Of a stretch of DNA of 8,072 nucleotides, positions 6,544 through 8,072 are shown piece after piece. This stretch comes from DATDRM01 sp035291705 (GTDB lineage Bacteria > Chloroflexota > Anaerolineae > Anaerolineales > UBA4823). Within the stretch, counting starts at the first letter, position 1, and each line of letters begins with the position of its first letter. The notes below the pieces were generated by a model. It ran no database searches and was not told the DNA's origin. It saw nothing but the letters and a program-made list of their open reading frames with translations. The stretch lies in assembly GCA_035291705.1 (NCBI GenBank), contig DATDRM010000136.1, forward strand, positions 1-8,072. The letters run 5' to 3'. A program made the translations under genes and the position numbers.

Positions 6544-6909
6544 ATGTCCATACACCCGGTTGTCCACGTTGAAATTTCCGCCACAAATCTCGAAGCTGCT
6601 AGTAAATTTTACGCCGACCTATTCGGCTGGAAAGTCGAACAAAATCCGGAATTGAATTACGCCTCGTTCGAGCCAGGCGAAGGTGTCGGCGGCGGCTTCA
6701 ACCCGGTCCAGGAAGGAAATCCGGCCGGCAGCGTGGTCGTCTACATCGGCACCGACGATATCGAGGCCAGCCTGGCCAAGGCTGAAACGCTGGGCGGCAA
6801 AGCGATCGTGCCAAAGACCGAGATCCCCGGTTTTGGCTGGTTTGGGATGTTCCTTGACCCAACCGGCAATAAAATGGGCTTGTACACCGCAATGGCTGAG
6901 AGGTCCTGA
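6544..6909 (+). CDS. VOC family protein (glyoxalase/bleomycin-resistance fold)
   Basis: The 121-residue protein has two beta-alpha-beta-beta-beta modules typical of the vicinal oxygen chelate superfamily. The first starts HPVVHVEISATNLEAASKFY and continues to ADLFGWKVE. The second contains SVVVYIGTDDIEASLAKAE and ends in GMFLDPTGNKMGLY. H8 is in the usual first metal-ligand position, but the terminal Glu ligand of true glyoxalase I is not obvious in GNKMGLY. A non-glyoxalase member is therefore likely and the substrate is unknown. ATG 6544 has an excellent AAAGGAG ribosome binding site 8 nt upstream. It has its own promoter (6463-6491) and its own intrinsic terminator (6955-6990), so it appears to be a single-gene transcription unit. 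Confidence 0.92.
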   Translation: MSIHPVVHVEISATNLEAASKFYADLFGWKVEQNPELNYASFEPGEGVGGGFNPVQEGNPAGSVVVYIGTDDIEASLAKAETLGGKAIVPKTEIPGFGWFGMFLDPTGNKMGLYTAMAERS

Positions 6910-6954
6910 AATCCCTGACCGGCGCCAGCTATAGCAACTCCTCATCGGAAAACA

Positions 6955-6990
6955 AGGCCGCCTCAACCCCTTTTGGCGGCCTATTCTTTA
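6955..6990 (+). terminator. intrinsic terminator after the VOC gene
   Basis: A perfect 8-bp GC-rich stem, AGGCCGCC (6955-6962) with GGCGGCCT (6975-6982), encloses a 12-nt loop. It is followed by the T-rich tract 6982-6990. It lies 45 nt after the VOC stop codon. Confidence 0.85.
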
Positions 6991-7004
6991 TTCATACAGA
7001 AAGC

Positions 7005-7069
7005 AACCACAGATAAACACAGATTAACCCTGATCGAGAATCTGTGTGCATCTGTGTCTATCTGTGGTT
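7005..7069 (+). repeat. 65-bp palindromic dispersed repeat (ATCTGTG-type)
   Basis: The outer ends AACCACAGATA (7005-7015) and TATCTGTGGTT (7059-7069) are perfect inverted copies. The left arm holds two 10-nt units of the CACAGATAAA type. The right arm holds three 10-nt units of the ATCTGTGTNN type (7040-7069). I recognise this ACCACAGAT...ATCTGTGGT motif as a common intergenic dispersed repeat in environmental bacterial genomes. It lies between the VOC terminator and the ankyrin gene and ends 11 nt before the ankyrin ribosome binding site. I see no convincing promoter in 6983-7090. Confidence 0.75.
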
Positions 7070-7090
7070 TCAACCAAACAAGGAACGACC

Positions 7091-7759
7091 ATGGATCTAC
7101 AACAAGATTTCTTCACCGCAGTCAAGGCCGGCGACGCCCAAAAAGTGGCCGAGCTGCTCGACCAGGACCCCGCCCTGGTAAACGCCAAAACCGAGAGCGG
7201 ATTGCCAGCCGTGCTGCTGGCGACTTATTACGGCCATCCGGCCATCGCCGAACTGATAGCGGGGCGCGGCGCCCAGCTGGATATCTTCGCAGCCTCAGCC
7301 ATTGGGGACCTGGAGCGCGCGGCGGCCCTGTTGGAAGACGACCCCGGCCTGGCGAACGCCTTCGCCGGCGATGGATTTCAACCCCTGGGCCTGGCAGCCT
7401 TCTTCGGCCAACTCCCGCTGGTGGAGCTGCTGCTCGCCAAAGGCGCCGAGGTCAATTCGGCCTCGGATAATGCGCAGGGGGTGATGCCCTTGCACTCGGC
7501 CGTGGCCCACCGCCACCTGGAGATCGCCCGCCGGCTGGTCGCGGCCGGCGCAGACGTGAACGCCAAGCAGGCCGACGACTTCACCCCCCTGCACGAGGCA
7601 GCTCAAAACGGGCAGCTCGAGATGGCCGAGCTGCTGCTCGAAGCCGGGGCGCAGGTCAATCCCAGGAAGGCGGATGGCAAGTCGCCTTTGGGGTTGGCGC
7701 TGGAATATGGACATACCCAGGTGGCCGACCTGCTGCGGATGAAAGGCGGGGAAGCGTAG
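7091..7759 (+). CDS. ankyrin-repeat protein
   Basis: The 222-residue protein consists almost wholly of ankyrin repeats, about six or seven, some degenerate: roughly residues 4-33, 36-64, 65-94, 96-124, 131-161, 164-192 and 197-220. The clearest is MPLHSAVAHRHLEIARRLV (132-150), which continues into AAGADVNAKQ. Another is DFTPLHEAAQNGQLEMAELL, starting at 163. No signal peptide or membrane segment is visible, so a cytoplasmic protein-binding scaffold is likely; its partner is unknown. I chose ATG 7091 because AAGGA (7080-7084) lies 6 nt upstream. An upstream non-ATG extension to 7046 would be translated from the palindromic repeat and is unlikely. No clear promoter was found between the VOC terminator and this gene. 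It ends with TAG at 7757-7759. Confidence 0.92.
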   Translation: MDLQQDFFTAVKAGDAQKVAELLDQDPALVNAKTESGLPAVLLATYYGHPAIAELIAGRGAQLDIFAASAIGDLERAAALLEDDPGLANAFAGDGFQPLGLAAFFGQLPLVELLLAKGAEVNSASDNAQGVMPLHSAVAHRHLEIARRLVAAGADVNAKQADDFTPLHEAAQNGQLEMAELLLEAGAQVNPRKADGKSPLGLALEYGHTQVADLLRMKGGEA

Positions 7760-7788
7760 AGGCTGGCTTACAAAATCCTTACAGTCGT

Positions 7789-7816
7789 TTGACTTTTTAT
7801 TAAACAACTCTATACT
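7789..7816 (+). promoter_or_regulatory. sigma70-type promoter for the downstream membrane-protein gene
   Basis: A -35 box TTGACT (7789-7794), a 16-bp spacer and a -10 box TATACT (7811-7816) lie in the AT-rich gap after the ankyrin gene. The predicted start is near 7823, a few bases before the large hairpin at 7828-7892. Confidence 0.65.
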
Positions 7817-7827
7817 GGTACTAACAA

Positions 7828-7892
7828 CCGACCCTCCCGCAGTCGATCATTTTATCGAGATCCCATTCAACCGAGACCCGCGGGAGGGTCGG
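7828..7892 (+). promoter_or_regulatory. leader hairpin with 13-bp perfect GC-rich stem
   Basis: CCGACCCTCCCGC (7828-7840) and GCGGGAGGGTCGG (7880-7892) are perfect inverted copies enclosing a 39-nt loop. The loop carries a smaller stem, TCGAT (7843-7847) with ATCGA (7854-7858). It is not followed by a T tract, so it is not a normal terminator. It sits at the very start of the predicted transcript. Its 3' arm contains GGGAGGG, the only Shine-Dalgarno-like sequence before the start codon at 7904, although 15 nt away. An mRNA-stabilising 5' hairpin, a translational switch or a dispersed repeat are all possible. Confidence 0.6.
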
Positions 7893-7903
7893 CCAGTTAA
7901 TCG

Positions 7904-8072
7904 ATGAGAAATGCGCTTACCTCCATCGCCGGCTGCCTGGCCAAATTTCTGGCCTTCGTCTTCGCCGTGCTGTTTGTGATCACGGCAGTGCTGGCTTTAC
8001 TGGTTTTCAACGCCGGGCGGCAGATCACCAACCCTGGACTCTACAAACGCGTCCTGAAAGAGCAGCGCCTCT
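7904..8072 (+). CDS. N-terminus of an unknown membrane protein (partial)
   Basis: An open frame of 56 codons runs off the end of the window. It begins MRNALTSIAG and contains one strongly hydrophobic segment, about residues 12-35 (LAKFLAFVFAVLFVITAV, then LALLVF). A basic and polar stretch follows (NAGRQITNPGLYKRVLKEQRL). This is a signal-anchor or uncleaved N-terminal membrane helix with the rest probably outside. The remainder vaguely resembles uncharacterised Chloroflexota membrane proteins with an NPxxYKRxLxEQ-like motif after the helix; this is from memory and not verified. The ATG is the first possible start because an in-frame TAA lies at 7898-7900. The Shine-Dalgarno is poor. It is preceded by a promoter (7789-7816) and a large hairpin. 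Confidence 0.75.
   Translation, partial: MRNALTSIAGCLAKFLAFVFAVLFVITAVLALLVFNAGRQITNPGLYKRVLKEQRL

Noticed and set aside
7005..7069. CRISPR-like array from the repeated ATCTGTG units
   Set aside because: The units are 10 nt long, contiguous and inverted between arms, with no spacers; it is a palindromic dispersed repeat.
7046..7090. N-terminal extension of the ankyrin protein
   Set aside because: It would use a non-ATG start within the palindromic repeat. ATG 7091 has a well-placed AAGGA.
6973..7470. 165-residue plus-strand open frame across the terminator, repeat and ankyrin gene
   Set aside because: It starts within the terminator, translates the palindromic repeat and overlaps the ankyrin gene in another frame; the product is Arg/Gly-rich shadow sequence.
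7828..7892. Rho-independent terminator of the ankyrin gene
   Set aside because: There is no T tract after the stem, the loop is 39 nt, and a promoter lies between it and the ankyrin gene.

Overview
The window looks like chromosome from an uncultured member of the Chloroflexota, most likely Anaerolineae. The basis is the gene mix (ValS, a DinB-type DfsB protein, an F420-type luciferase-like oxidoreductase, VOC and ankyrin proteins) plus two kinds of dispersed palindromic repeat that I recall from such genomes. This placement is an inference. All complete genes lie on the + strand, are GC-rich and densely packed.

Positions 1-110 hold the first codons of a divergent minus-strand gene and its promoter. 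Positions 150-502 hold a consensus sigma70 promoter and a complete T-box leader with a GUC (Val) specifier, AGTA/GAA specifier loop, T-box bulge and intrinsic terminator. It controls valS (548-3310). No terminator is visible for almost 3 kb after valS, so dfsB-like (3355-3840), an LLM-class oxidoreductase (3844-4719), an alpha/beta hydrolase (4734-5525) and a SAM-dependent methyltransferase (5527-6282) may share the valine-tRNA-responsive transcript.

The most interesting item is the methyltransferase. Its single continuous reading frame is interrupted only by two adjacent UGA codons (5842-5847), at the end of strand beta-4 of the Rossmann fold. A nested stem-loop follows immediately (5851-5887). 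Its apical GU lies 18 nt after the second UGA, the spacing I count in the E. coli fdhF SECIS. The simplest exciting reading is a selenoprotein methyltransferase with a Sec-Sec pair; a decaying or split gene is the main alternative.

Positions 6283-6543 hold a 98-bp palindromic dispersed repeat flanked by direct repeats, the right copy of which abuts the promoter of a VOC (glyoxalase-fold) gene (6544-6909). That gene ends in an intrinsic terminator. A second palindromic repeat (7005-7069) precedes an ankyrin-repeat gene (7091-7759). A further promoter, a large GC-rich hairpin in the leader, and the start of a membrane-protein gene (7904 onward) close the window. A 7-nt-periodic repeat insertion is also carried in frame inside valS (2346-2435).
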